A stretch of DNA of 64,000 bases from Argonema antarcticum A004/B2 (GTDB lineage Bacteria > Cyanobacteriota > Cyanobacteriia > Cyanobacteriales > Aerosakkonemataceae), in the NCBI RefSeq assembly GCF_023333585.1, contig NZ_JAIQZN010000019.1, forward strand, positions 1 through 64,000. The letters run 5' to 3'. Positions 1 through 8,868 of this stretch are shown here, one piece after another (position 1 is the stretch's first letter; the number at the start of each line of letters is the position of its first letter). A program made the translations under genes and the position numbers. A model generated the notes under the pieces. That model was given only the letters and a program-made list of their open reading frames with translations. It did not search any database and was not told where the DNA came from.

Positions 1-165
1 TCTTTAATAACGGCAATACTTTAGAGAGTACTGCTATTTGTTTTGAGCTATTTGTATTACCTAATTTAGGGAGAACTTCAAAATAGATGGTCATGGCTGT
101 TTTTTCATAAATTAAACTGACGACTATTAAATTAATTAAACCCCATTGAGTGCGTTTTTACCATA
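1..165 (-). pseudogene. IS4-like transposase fragment, cut by the window edge
   Basis: On the minus strand an open frame reads KRTQWGLINLIVVSLIYEK, then YFEVLPKLGNTN, then VLSKVLPLLK, running off position 1. This matches the DRTQW / INLLVVSL / LPKLGNSN signature around the first catalytic Asp of IS4-type DDE transposases, as I recall it. The Asp of the usual LDRTQW is not present: a stop codon and Lys precede RTQW. The 5' part is therefore missing and the copy is a dead fragment. The rest of the element, if any, lies left of the window. Confidence 0.6.
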
Positions 166-341
166 CTTATATGCGAGCAAAGTAAACCTGGTATACTAGG
201 TTTAATATCACATTTTTTGACTCGAATGCTTTTTTGACAACCACTCACTTAGACGTGATGGGAAGCGATCGCGCTCTAACATAACGCGATCGTCCTATCC
301 CTTACCCAGACGATGTTCGATCGTAAACCGCAGAAATTCTC
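166..341. other. intergenic, no gene seen
   Basis: This AT-rich stretch lies between the transposase fragment and the first gene. It contains scattered GCGATCGC-like HIP1 sites (near 266 and 285). I see no inverted repeat that would mark the end of the insertion sequence. Confidence 0.4.
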
Positions 342-686
342 CTACACATCGATATAATCTAGAATCTCCTTTTTAAACCGTTCCAACAGTTCCTCGCGAG
401 AAGCGGTAAGAATCAGACGGGCCATTTCTGCTTCAGGTAACTCTAGCAGGGGATCGACAATACGGCATAATCCATCTATATCGATCGCCTCGAAACGTTC
501 TTCGAGTACGAGGCTAACTATTTCCGATTGTCCCTGATAGCTTCCTTCATGCAATCCTGCTACCCAACCGTTAAACCATAGATTTACTACAGCATCTCGC
601 CCTTCTCGCTTGATAAGTTCTTCTTGTTCGCGCCAAAAAGCGTCCATCGCCTCCTTGCTATTTGGCTTGTCGTTGTGCTTGTACAT
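342..686 (-). CDS. small DUF4351-like protein
   Basis: This 114-residue protein has a charged N-terminus (residues 1-35). Its C-terminal half (LILTASREELLERF) closely resembles the end of the next gene upstream (LLLTLSREELLERF). Such tails occur in cyanobacterial DUF4351/Rpn-like proteins. The ATG overlaps the stop of the upstream gene (ATGA, positions 684-688), so the two are translationally coupled. No catalytic domain is visible. The pair looks like a full-length protein followed by a duplicated or truncated tail module. The function is unknown. Confidence 0.65.
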   Translation of the reverse strand: MYKHNDKPNSKEAMDAFWREQEELIKREGRDAVVNLWFNGWVAGLHEGSYQGQSEIVSLVLEERFEAIDIDGLCRIVDPLLELPEAEMARLILTASREELLERFKKEILDYIDV

Positions 687-1645
687 CAGTTAGACCCTCC
701 TCCAAACCGTTCCAATAACTCCTCGCGAGAAAGCGTCAACAACAAACGAATCAACTCCTCTGATGGTAGCCGCAACATCGAAGGTATCGCCCCAGCTAAC
801 ACCTCATCCAGCGCACCAAATCGAACCCTTAGCAGATTTTCCACCATTTGGATCTGACCTTGTTGAAGACCTTGTTGAAGACCTTGTTGAAGACCTTGTT
901 GAAGACCTTGTTGAAGACCTTGTTGAAGACCTTCCAGTAAAGTATCTTCCCGCCATTTCAGATAAGCTGGTGATAAGTTCATAAGTACTTCCCTGTCCTC
1001 TTCATCTAAATTTTGACTCATTTGCAAGTTGATGTACCACTTCCCAACAATTTCCAGAATATTCTTTCGGAAAGGATGATTACTGGGTAGCGCTTCTATT
1101 TCCCGCACTGCTTGTTTTTGAGTCTCGCGCCGTCCCATAATTCGCAACCACAAAGTTGCTTCCGTCTTTGGTAACTGATTAATCGCTACCAGTGCCGTTT
1201 TCTGATATTCTGGCAAAAAGTAAACACCTTTAACCCAATTTCCAGAACTATCCAATTTTGCGCCAAAACCATTCAGCAAATTTGCCGAACAGGTAGGTGA
1301 TAAAATCCACAAAATTGGCAGTTCCGCTTCCGAAACAGAATCGTTCTCTCGTCGCGCCTTACGTAAAAGTTCGCCGTGCAGCGAATACAATTTAAGCAAG
1401 CAGTTACGCACGTCAACAGGTTTGGGCTGATTCCGAAAAGGCTCAAACGAACAAGCAGAAGATGCCATTTGTCCCAACAAACCCAAAAGTTGTGCTTCTG
1501 TCGAAGGCGACGCCGTTGGTACAAACCAAACATCCACTTGGCGGATTTCCGGCGATACATCCCGACTCGTTTCCACCTGTCCCAAAGGTGCTAATAATTC
1601 CTCCAGATATTCTTTAGCAAATTGGTCGTGAAGCTGTCGCGTCAT
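686..1645 (-). CDS. Rpn/DUF4351-like conserved cyanobacterial protein with GLQQ repeats
   Basis: The protein has 319 residues. The N-terminal part (about 1-215) has an alpha/beta pattern with VDVWFVPTAS and LPILWILSP strands, reminiscent of PD-(D/E)XK-type Rpn or transposase-like families; no complete catalytic signature can be assigned. Residues about 237-264 are a perfect GLQQ tandem repeat encoded by 12-bp DNA repeats. The tail (about 265-319) is DUF4351-like. Members of this family occur in many copies in cyanobacterial genomes. The gene is the first of a two-gene operon with 342-686. Whether it has nuclease activity is unknown. Confidence 0.6.
   Translation of the reverse strand: MTRQLHDQFAKEYLEELLAPLGQVETSRDVSPEIRQVDVWFVPTASPSTEAQLLGLLGQMASSACSFEPFRNQPKPVDVRNCLLKLYSLHGELLRKARRENDSVSEAELPILWILSPTCSANLLNGFGAKLDSSGNWVKGVYFLPEYQKTALVAINQLPKTEATLWLRIMGRRETQKQAVREIEALPSNHPFRKNILEIVGKWYINLQMSQNLDEEDREVLMNLSPAYLKWREDTLLEGLQQGLQQGLQQGLQQGLQQGLQQGQIQMVENLLRVRFGALDEVLAGAIPSMLRLPSEELIRLLLTLSREELLERFGGGSN
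857..934. repeat. 12-bp tandem repeat inside CDS
   Basis: About six identical copies of ACCTTGTTGAAG occupy 857-928, followed by a partial unit. Because 12 bp is four codons, copy-number change keeps the frame and only lengthens or shortens the GLQQ stretch of the 686-1645 protein. Confidence 0.9.
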
Positions 1646-1971
1646 CTAATTACCCAAGTTAGATTAACTTAAATATATAGCATTATATTTAACAAGAGGC
1701 AGAGCCACAGTAATTTGGTGACCAGGTTGAACCTAGTCACGAGGATAATTTAGTTATTCTGTCGCGTCATTTAATTTCCTAGTTATATCATATCCGGTTA
1801 CATCGGCATTGTCTGTAGGAATCATTGGTTAAATTTAACCGCAGATGAAGACAGATGAACGCAGATGAACGCAGATAAGAAGGGTAATTTTTTAGGTGAC
1901 CGATGCTACCGGACAGGATATTTAGATTATCTTTGCGCTCTTGTTTAGGCATCTGCGTTTTCGATCGTTGT
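1646..1971. other. intergenic with dispersed repeat
   Basis: No convincing gene is present. Positions about 1838-1882 carry a CGCAGATGAACGCAGAT-type repeat. The same family, in the opposite orientation, appears near 50125-50170 and 54500-54545. Confidence 0.5.
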
Positions 1972-2316
1972 TCATGGTAAGTTCCAATTTCTGATAATTT
2001 CTTGAACGCTTCCTTCTGTGGCAAATATAATCTCCTCTGCCTGTTCTATTATTTGTTCCACTAAATTTAAAATCTCAGAACTAAGCGTCGGCTGAGTTTG
2101 AGCTATTTTTAACAGGAGCGTGGCAAATCCAGAGGATAAAGCGTTTGTATTTCGTACAATATTATCGAGTTCCTCTAGTTGCTCAATCGTTTCCCCTGTC
2201 TCGCCAAACCGATCGAATATATTTAATTTGGCTGATGTTGTATAATAGATGATATCCCACATACGTCGCTCTAATTCAAAAATTATTGTTGTGGTTGGTT
2301 CTGGTAATTTTGCCAT
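1972..2316 (-). CDS. hypothetical helical protein
   Basis: This 114-residue protein has no recognised motif. It is almost entirely predicted helix with alternating hydrophobic and acidic residues (IEQLEELDNIV, LSSEILNLVEQIIEQAEEII), consistent with a small helical bundle. That pattern and the lack of competing frames support a real gene. It lies alone between the DUF4351 pair and dps, on the same strand. The function is unknown. Confidence 0.5.
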   Translation of the reverse strand: MAKLPEPTTTIIFELERRMWDIIYYTTSAKLNIFDRFGETGETIEQLEELDNIVRNTNALSSGFATLLLKIAQTQPTLSSEILNLVEQIIEQAEEIIFATEGSVQEIIRNWNLP

Positions 2317-2449
2317 AAGTATTCTCTATGTATAAAATCAGCCGAAAAAGCCCATAAAAAAAGTGCCAGGTGGCACCCAGTTTGGCAATAGTTAAGGTTC
2401 TGCAATTAGTGGAAATGCTTCCCTAACATTGGACTAGCGGACATATCAG

Positions 2450-3007
2450 CTAGTTGCCGTTACGAGCTTGGACAAAGCCCAGGGTAAGGCTATCATGAGC
2501 GAGGAAGTGAGCGAGATGAAATGCTCTATCTTCAGTTTCGTAGAGGATTTTTTCGTACAGATAACGAGTGGCCCGATCGCCTAAACTTTCTGCTTGTGCC
2601 GCTTGACTGCGGATCAGCTTGATGATTGCTTGTTCTGCTTCGAGATCGTGTTGCACCATCTCTGTGCAAGTATAGACGCCATCCGCTTCTGGAGTGAAAC
2701 AGCACAACTCGGCTAGTTTGGTGAAACTAGCTGCCGGAACGCCTCCCAATCCATTCAAGCGTTCGCCAATTTCATGCACGTGCCCTTGTACTTCTTCGTA
2801 GCTGTCTTCAAAGAATTTGTGCAGCGAGTAAAATTCGGCACCTTCAACTACAAAATGATGCTTCTGGTATTGCAGGTACAGCGCCTGAAAACTAGCCAGT
2901 GAAATGTTGAAGCCTTCGCAGATCGGTGTAGTTACAGATTGCTCGAACAAAACTGCATTGTCATACACCCGATCGGCAGACCGTAACAAACCTTGAGCTT
3001 GAGTCAT
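2450..3007 (-). CDS. dps: Dps-family ferritin, His-type ferroxidase centre
   Basis: This 185-residue ferritin-like protein is of the Dps family, which forms 12-subunit cages that oxidise Fe(II) with peroxide and protect DNA and cells from oxidative stress. The ferroxidase residues are visible: His51 (KHHFVVEG), His63 (SLHKFFED), Glu67, then GHVHEIGER. In the last motif position 78 is His, where E. coli Dps has Asp78, followed by the conserved Glu82. This His-type site is known from cyanobacterial DpsA proteins such as that of Thermosynechococcus. The start ATG is preceded by AGAGAGGAAAACC, a good ribosome binding site. The gene is monocistronic. Confidence 0.9.
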   Translation of the reverse strand: MTQAQGLLRSADRVYDNAVLFEQSVTTPICEGFNISLASFQALYLQYQKHHFVVEGAEFYSLHKFFEDSYEEVQGHVHEIGERLNGLGGVPAASFTKLAELCCFTPEADGVYTCTEMVQHDLEAEQAIIKLIRSQAAQAESLGDRATRYLYEKILYETEDRAFHLAHFLAHDSLTLGFVQARNGN

Positions 3008-3263
3008 GGTTTTCCTCTCTTTTTCTTACGAGACTCGGTTGCAGCTACTGTAAATTTATCACTATTACCTTTTGAGTCAACATAGAGTTTTCCAGTTAAT
3101 AACAGTAATTCTCAATAATTAATGACAGATTAAGCTAGAGATTCAACAAGCTATTAAGTAACAATATTCTCAATAGCTGTGCCTGGAAGCCAGTTGAGAT
3201 CGATTCACAGTAAGCAAACAAATAAAAATTTTGTTAAGAATCAGCAAACCAGCAATATTCGTT

Positions 3264-4682
3264 TCAAGCAATTTGACATTGGGCTAGCTTGGACGCCATG
3301 ATAGCGGCGTGACGCCACCACTGATATCCACCAACCCAACTGCGGGAGGGCAGGTGTCCCAAGGGCGCTGATAAACTAAATTTTAAGTAAGGAGTGCGAA
3401 CGTCGTGGGAGGGCCACCCGATGCGATCGCAGAATTTAGCGTAATCTTCCTCAACAAGCTCAAAAATTTGCTTTTGCACGCTCAAACCAAAGCGCCCTTT
3501 ACTGTACTTTACCCACAATCGATCAATGATCTCCAAATCCTCACAAGGCAACTTGTCAATATCGCCACACTGTACGTAACTGCTGGGTGACTTGCCCAAT
3601 ATTTGACACATCAAGGCCCAAGTTTCCCGATCTGCCTGTTCCCATTTACCGACAGCTAGGAAATGTTGCAATTTGCCATAATCAACCCCCGCTTCGGAAA
3701 TTAGATTTCCCCCCGACGGTTTAGCAGCTTGGGGATGTAATAGTTTGGTAAAAAAGTTTACGCGATTGGGTGCGGGTGTTTGCGGCTGAGGAGACGGAAT
3801 AGGTGCCGCTATTGCCTGCAAAACTTCCCCAACAGATTGATAGCGATGACTAAGAGCAGTTTTGAGCAGTTTATCGAGAATTCGACCCATGCGATCGCTC
3901 ACTTGCGTACCGCTAGGTAAAAAATCTCGCCACACCCAGCGATTATCCACGAGATCGAACAAATCCAAGGGAGGAACCCCGGTCAGCAAGTGAATGCAGG
4001 TGACCCCCAAACTGTAAAGATCGCTAGCAGGCAAAGCTTTGCCCTTCAATTGTTCGGGAGACATATATTCTGGGCTACCCACCGCAGTACCAGTGCGAAA
4101 CAGGGCGCTATCGGTAATCTGTTTAGCAACACCAAAATCAATCAGAACGAGTTTGCGATCGATCTTTCTTCGCATAATATTTGCTGGTTTGATATCCCGG
4201 TGCAGCACTTTATTGTCGTGGACAAACTTCAGCACCGGCAGCAAATCTCCCAACAATTCCCAAATCTGCGTTTCTTCAAAAACCCCTTTTTGCCGCGACT
4301 CCTGCTGTAATGTTTGCCCTTCTATAAATTCCTGGATCAGATAAAGTTGCTTTTGCTGTTCAAAATGGGCAAGTAGCGCTGGAATTTGGGGATGCTTGCC
4401 CAACTCTTTTAGCCGCACGGCTTCTTGGAGAAATAGTTGCGTCGCTTTTTTCAAAACCAAAGTGTTTTGACCCTCCAAAAAGAGCTGCTTAATTACACAA
4501 CGCAACTTGGCAGGATCGTCTTCATCAACAGCTAAAAAAGTTCTCCCAAAACCCCCTTTGCCAATAGGTTGTAACGGGCGATATCGGTTTTGTAGCAACA
4601 AATGCGAGCCACATCTCAGGCAAAATCGAGCATTGTCTGGGGATTGGGGGTTGAAGCATCCAGGGATGACACAGTAACTCAT
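3264..4682 (-). CDS. serine/threonine protein kinase with zinc-ribbon head and GUN4 tail
   Basis: The protein has 472 residues. Residues 1-30 form the four-Cys ribbon common in cyanobacterial kinases (C4, C9, C21, C24). The kinase domain (about 34-290) has a Gly loop IGKGGFG, Lys65, catalytic HRDIKPAN (161-168), DFG (182-184) and SPEYMSPEQ. A Pro-rich linker follows. Residues about 332-470 resemble GUN4 (FLAVGKWEQADRETWALM), the tetrapyrrole-binding module that stimulates Mg-chelatase. This couples a phospho-signalling enzyme to a porphyrin-binding domain; which tetrapyrrole it senses, if any, is inference. It lies 26 bp downstream of the DUF4359 gene, probably in one operon. Confidence 0.9.
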   Translation of the reverse strand: MSYCVIPGCFNPQSPDNARFCLRCGSHLLLQNRYRPLQPIGKGGFGRTFLAVDEDDPAKLRCVIKQLFLEGQNTLVLKKATQLFLQEAVRLKELGKHPQIPALLAHFEQQKQLYLIQEFIEGQTLQQESRQKGVFEETQIWELLGDLLPVLKFVHDNKVLHRDIKPANIMRRKIDRKLVLIDFGVAKQITDSALFRTGTAVGSPEYMSPEQLKGKALPASDLYSLGVTCIHLLTGVPPLDLFDLVDNRWVWRDFLPSGTQVSDRMGRILDKLLKTALSHRYQSVGEVLQAIAAPIPSPQPQTPAPNRVNFFTKLLHPQAAKPSGGNLISEAGVDYGKLQHFLAVGKWEQADRETWALMCQILGKSPSSYVQCGDIDKLPCEDLEIIDRLWVKYSKGRFGLSVQKQIFELVEEDYAKFCDRIGWPSHDVRTPYLKFSLSAPLGHLPSRSWVGGYQWWRHAAIMASKLAQCQIA

Positions 4683-4708
4683 AGGTTGGTTATATAGTTT
4701 GCAGTAGA

Positions 4709-5089
4709 TTATTGCATTTCGGCTTGATAAATATAGAAATTTTGAAAAGCTCCCACGGTTTCAAACCGATAAGCAGGCAAAAACGGGCTGATAGACAATT
4801 CTGTCCGATAAATGCTGAAAAATATAAAATTTAGCTGGTAGGTATTCTGGGCAACGATCCGTTTAAGTTTAGGACGCCCAGTATCGACCAGTATGGTGCA
4901 TTGACGCGCTAAAAAGTTATTGAGACCTTTCGGAGCTTCGGTACAGACGTTATTCTTTAAGTATACGGTTAGCTGGGCCAGGGCGTACTCTTCGTAGTCA
5001 GACTGACTGGGATTGCCTAGAGCCATCGACAGTCCCAACCCAGCCAGAGCCACAAGGCCCACAGATTTGAGAATATTTAAGCTTTTCAT
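4709..5089 (-). CDS. DUF4359 family protein
   Basis: This 126-residue protein starts with a hydrophobic segment (SVGLVALAGLGLSMALG, about residues 9-25) that acts as a membrane anchor or signal. A small exported domain with two cysteines follows (C49, C64). The SDYEEYALAQL start of the mature part is typical of cyanobacterial DUF4359 proteins, whose function is not known. It is the first gene of a probable operon with the GUN4 kinase. The start is chosen at MKSLNILKS, the first Met before the hydrophobic segment. Confidence 0.7.
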   Translation of the reverse strand: MKSLNILKSVGLVALAGLGLSMALGNPSQSDYEEYALAQLTVYLKNNVCTEAPKGLNNFLARQCTILVDTGRPKLKRIVAQNTYQLNFIFFSIYRTELSISPFLPAYRFETVGAFQNFYIYQAEMQ

Positions 5090-5198
5090 TGCCGACCTTC
5101 AATGGTGCCTAAATTCCAGGTTAGCCGAGAAAAATCTGTAAATCCAACCAATCCTGTGGATCTCTTTCCTAAATAAGTGCTATAGTAGTTAATGCAAC

Positions 5199-5272
5199 GG
5201 CGGGCGTAGCCAAGTGGTTAAGGCAGTGGATTGTGATTCCACCATCCGGGGGTTCAAGTCCCCTCGTTCGCC
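5199..5272 (+). tRNA. trnH: tRNA-His (GTG)
   Basis: A complete cloverleaf can be drawn. The acceptor stem is GCGGGCG with CGTTCGC (including G-T pairs), the anticodon loop is TTGTGAT inside GTGGA/TCCAC, and the T arm is GGGGG-TTCAAGT-CCCCT. The extra 5' G at 5199 pairs with C73, the identity feature of tRNA-His. CCA is not encoded. Confidence 0.95.
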
Positions 5273-5316
5273 CTTTTATTGTCAAAAGCAATCGTATACT
5301 TTGGTTAGGGAAAGTC

Positions 5317-6648
5317 TCAGTACCCCCCGGAAAAGCTCGATCGCATAGTCTGATGCACTGGAATTTCGATCGCAAACTCTGCTCCTTGACCCGGTGAAGA
5401 ACAACACCTTAGTTGTCCGTGATGTTTTTGCACGACGATTTGATAACTAATCGATAATCCCAATCCCATACCGCTCCCCACCGGCTTTGTGGTAAAAAAT
5501 GGGTCAAATAAACGCGATCGGGCTGACTCTGAAATACCAGGGCCATTATCTGCAATCCGAATTCTGACAGTATCGAAGTCTGTCAGTTCCGTACTAATCC
5601 TAATCCAGGGTTTAGGGTCAGGGGTGTGAGGTGTCAACGGAGTATATTCCCCACACCCAAGTTCTAAGGCGTCGATCGCATTATTCAACAAGTTCATGAA
5701 AACCTGGTTTATCTGACTTACATAACAAGCTATTAAAGGTAGTTTTCCGTAATCTTTGATTACTTCGATCGCAGGACGAATTTCTGTTTGCTTAAGTCTA
5801 TGCTGCAACATCAGGATTGTGCTATCGATACCTTCATGGATGTTGACTAGCTTCACTTCAGCTTCGTCAAGTCTAGAGAAGTTGCGTAAAGAAACAACGA
5901 TCTGTTGGATGCGATCTGCCCCTCTGTGCATTGCACCCATAATGTTTTGTGCATCCTCCAGTAAAAAATTTAAGTCGATATCATTAATTATTTCCTTAAT
6001 TTTTGGTGTAGAATTTGGAAATTCTTCTTGGTAAACTTCGATCAGATTCACCAAATCTTCAATATATTGACTCGCATAAGTAAGATTGCCATAAATGAAA
6101 TTAACAGGATTGTTAATTTCATGGGCAATTCCTGCTACCAACTGCCCCATCGCCACCATTTTTTCATTTTGGATGAGTTGGATTTGAGCGCTCTTTAGTT
6201 CGCTCAGAGTCTGTTCCAGCAAGATATTTTTTTCCTGAAGTTTAATTTGTAGCGATCGCACTTTAATCTGATTTCCAATTCGCGATAAAACTTCCGCCAA
6301 TTGAAAAGGTTTAGTAATATAGTCAACTCCCCCAACATCAAAAGCCTTTACTTTATCTAGAGCATCATTAAGGGCGCTAATAAAAATCACCGGAACCCCG
6401 CGAGTTTTGTCATCGGCTTTCAGCTTTTGACAAACTTGATAGCCATCCATCCCAGGCATCATCACATCTAGTAAAATTAGATCTGGTAAGAGTGTTTTAC
6501 ACGCAGTTAAAGCCATCTGACCATTTAAGGCTTTGCGAACTGTGTACCCCTGTTCGCTCAGCATAGCGGACAAAAGACGTAAGTTATCAGGTGTATCATC
6601 GACCACCAAAATGTTTTCTTTTGAAGTATCTGTCCGATCGGGATTCAT
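5317..6648 (-). CDS. response regulator-histidine kinase hybrid
   Basis: Numbered from the chosen start, the protein has 443 residues. An N-terminal receiver (about 12-130) carries the acidic pair DD and phospho-acceptor Asp61 in ILLDVMMPG. A short coiled coil follows (about 134-165). The kinase region has the H-box GIAHEINNPVN (His176), N-box NLLNNAIDAL, G1 DNGPGIS and G2 GSGMGLGLSIS. There is no sensor domain, so it probably acts downstream of another kinase. An upstream in-frame Met at 6690 exists, but MNPDRTD at 6648 has GGAG upstream and begins the receiver properly. The gene is monocistronic. Confidence 0.9.
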   Translation of the reverse strand: MNPDRTDTSKENILVVDDTPDNLRLLSAMLSEQGYTVRKALNGQMALTACKTLLPDLILLDVMMPGMDGYQVCQKLKADDKTRGVPVIFISALNDALDKVKAFDVGGVDYITKPFQLAEVLSRIGNQIKVRSLQIKLQEKNILLEQTLSELKSAQIQLIQNEKMVAMGQLVAGIAHEINNPVNFIYGNLTYASQYIEDLVNLIEVYQEEFPNSTPKIKEIINDIDLNFLLEDAQNIMGAMHRGADRIQQIVVSLRNFSRLDEAEVKLVNIHEGIDSTILMLQHRLKQTEIRPAIEVIKDYGKLPLIACYVSQINQVFMNLLNNAIDALELGCGEYTPLTPHTPDPKPWIRISTELTDFDTVRIRIADNGPGISESARSRLFDPFFTTKPVGSGMGLGLSISYQIVVQKHHGQLRCCSSPGQGAEFAIEIPVHQTMRSSFSGGY

Positions 6649-6943
6649 GTTGCCAAAAGTTATCTCCAAAAATGCTAATGAACTCGGCACGATGGAGCAA
6701 ACGCCCCTAGCACTACCAGCCTCAACAATATAATTAGCACCTTATGTTATAAATGCTTATCTGATTGATAATATATACTTATTCACCCCCATTTAACAGT
6801 TCCCTTGACAGAAAATATACCTGTTGGGACGCTAGTAGAGAAGAGGGTTATATACCCACAGTATTGATTTCTCTGTCGCTCCTTAGCTTTGTAAAGTTCC
6901 TTGTCATATAGATATCGCCTCGGCGCTAACCTCTCATTCAAAG

Positions 6944-7723
6944 TTAAAACTGACGCCGCGAGAAAACGAGGATAGCGATCGCTAACAACAGGACAATATA
7001 AACCAATCCATAGATAAGATCGATCGCCAGGACTCCTGGATGAGGCAGTAGTTGTATACCATAAACTGCCTCATTTTTCAAATCGAGTCGTGATAAATCT
7101 GGCAATACCAGATAAATTGCTCGCGTCAAACTCTCAATATTGGGGTTTTTGGATATTTGACCCAACTTGACTATATCTGGACTCAGGTGTCCCATCACAT
7201 AGATTGCCAAGGTGAGGAAAGTGGCTAGTAGCGAACTGGTAAATACACCAAATAGAATTGCTACAGCGGTGAGTAAAGACAATTCGACGAACAGGTAGAA
7301 AACTGCGATTAAAATACTCCAGAACGGGAAAGAAATACCATTGAGAAGCAGAACTACCACATAAATTACTGTCATCGAACCTAGCAGTGCTGCCAGTACT
7401 GCCGATAATCCCAGATGTTTGCCAATAATGAATTCTGCGCGACTGACTGGTTTTGCCATTAATACTAGCACCGTCCGCTTTTCAATCTCTTTGTTAACCA
7501 GTCCGGTGCCGACAAATATAACGACGATTAAGCCAAATAAACCAATGCCTGCCAGACCTAGATCGAGAGTAATTTTGGCTTCTGTGCTGGCTGCTACTTG
7601 GGGTAATAGCGCTGCCGCAGCAATAAACAAAATGGCAAATAAGCCAACTAAATAGAGGACGCGATCGCGAATTACTTCTCTAAACACATGAGTCGCAATG
7701 ACCAATATTCTACCCAGACTCAT
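6944..7723 (-). CDS. fraE: FraE-like ABC-2 type permease
   Basis: This 259-residue integral membrane protein has about six hydrophobic helices and the cytoplasmic motif GTGLVNKEIEKRTVLVLMAKPVSR (quoted from GTGL to PVSR in parts: GLVNKEIEKRT, LMAKPVSR) seen in ABC-2 permeases. Its place as third gene behind fraC and fraD identifies it as FraE. In Anabaena, FraE is needed for filament integrity and heterocyst function. No ATPase partner lies next to it. Family membership is clear; the fra name rests on gene order. Confidence 0.8.
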   Translation of the reverse strand: MSLGRILVIATHVFREVIRDRVLYLVGLFAILFIAAAALLPQVAASTEAKITLDLGLAGIGLFGLIVVIFVGTGLVNKEIEKRTVLVLMAKPVSRAEFIIGKHLGLSAVLAALLGSMTVIYVVVLLLNGISFPFWSILIAVFYLFVELSLLTAVAILFGVFTSSLLATFLTLAIYVMGHLSPDIVKLGQISKNPNIESLTRAIYLVLPDLSRLDLKNEAVYGIQLLPHPGVLAIDLIYGLVYIVLLLAIAILVFSRRQF

Positions 7724-7764
7724 ATCAATTTTAGATTTTCAGCTTTAGGTTTAAAATTATATTA

Positions 7765-8856
7765 CTATGGCTTTGCGGTTTTAGGCTGTCCGTTTATGCG
7801 ATCGCTCACCGGCCCGCATTTTACCTGACTCAGAGTCACTGGCGACGGCGCTGCTAACTCTGCTGGTGTAATTGCAGCAGTTGCGGGAGAACCTCCGCGC
7901 CTAACAAAACGAGATTTTGTTCTTCTGATATCCTTCCGTTGCTGACGGAACGCGGTACGCAGCCTTTCTGGTCGGGTAGGCTCAAGTCTGCTAACTGGGA
8001 TAATCTTACAGGATTTCTTTAGATGATACCCATCAGACATAGAACCCAGACCTTGCCACTTGACTAACAATTCTAGATTATAGCCTGAATTGCTTGGCAA
8101 AAACACCTCGCCAAACTTCCAAATAGCATTTTCTTCAACACTAGGAAGTTGTTTCTTAGCTTGTTCTCCCAGTATTTGGATCTTTTTAGAAGCATTCATT
8201 CTCCATTTTTCTACTTCAGACCAAGGTTTTTCATCGATCTGAGTTTTCAGCAGTGACTCCATTGAGTTTAAAATTACTGCCCCTCTTGAATTTGCCTTGG
8301 ATAAAACTTCTATTTTTACTACAAAAGTACTTTTACTAAAATCATCCGCCAGTAAACTTGGATAACGCTCTAACCAATTTTGAATAAAGAAGTTAAATTG
8401 CAACCAACAACTAATGAGGACGTGACTTAAAAACAAAATTATCAGTTTTTGGGAAACTCGTAGCGGCGGAATTTTAAATTTTGCTCCAGGTTGTACAAAT
8501 TCACGCATAACCGCGATCGCTCCTGACGCTGTTGGCCAAATTACTAAAGCAATCGAAGGTATTTGATTGCTCAAACTACCAAACATAAAAATACATATCA
8601 ATCCGCCTGGGAGCCAGGAACTTATAGAAATGCCACTTACCATGAGAGGGTTTTCTACCGCGAACCAAACAGTGCCTATAATTAAAAATAGCCAACTCAA
8701 AAAAGCCAGGATATTTTTTAATTCTCCCGCTGCAAACAAGGCTATTACCCAAATCAAAAAGCTAATTAAAATTCCGGTTTTCCACGAAAATAATTGAGGG
8801 GGTTTGACTAATTTTATAATAAATATTAAAAAATTGATGATTTGTTTCATGATCAC
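7765..8856 (-). CDS. fraD: FraD-like septal-junction membrane protein
   Basis: The protein has 363 residues. The N-terminal part has about five hydrophobic segments (roughly 25-45, 48-68, 72-90, 95-115 and 136-155). A soluble, partly coiled region follows (about 165-300). This is the layout of FraD, the septum-located protein needed for cell-cell communication and septal-junction structure in Anabaena. The last 65 residues are Arg/Pro/Ala-rich, unlike the rest, and may be lineage-specific. The start is GTG at 8856, with AGGAGG eight bases upstream; an ATG lies two codons inside. It follows fraC by 12 bp and precedes fraE by 41 bp. Confidence 0.75.
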   Translation of the reverse strand: MIMKQIINFLIFIIKLVKPPQLFSWKTGILISFLIWVIALFAAGELKNILAFLSWLFLIIGTVWFAVENPLMVSGISISSWLPGGLICIFMFGSLSNQIPSIALVIWPTASGAIAVMREFVQPGAKFKIPPLRVSQKLIILFLSHVLISCWLQFNFFIQNWLERYPSLLADDFSKSTFVVKIEVLSKANSRGAVILNSMESLLKTQIDEKPWSEVEKWRMNASKKIQILGEQAKKQLPSVEENAIWKFGEVFLPSNSGYNLELLVKWQGLGSMSDGYHLKKSCKIIPVSRLEPTRPERLRTAFRQQRKDIRRTKSRFVRRGGSPATAAITPAELAAPSPVTLSQVKCGPVSDRINGQPKTAKP

Positions 8857-8868
8857 ACCGCTAACCTC

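Noticed and set aside
763-984. Plus-strand frame with LVEDLVEDL repeats
   Set aside because: Antisense of the 12-bp repeat in the DUF4351 gene.
1788-2024. 78-residue minus-strand frame
   Set aside because: Overlaps the CATCTG-type repeat and the hypothetical gene at 1972-2316; composition not protein-like.
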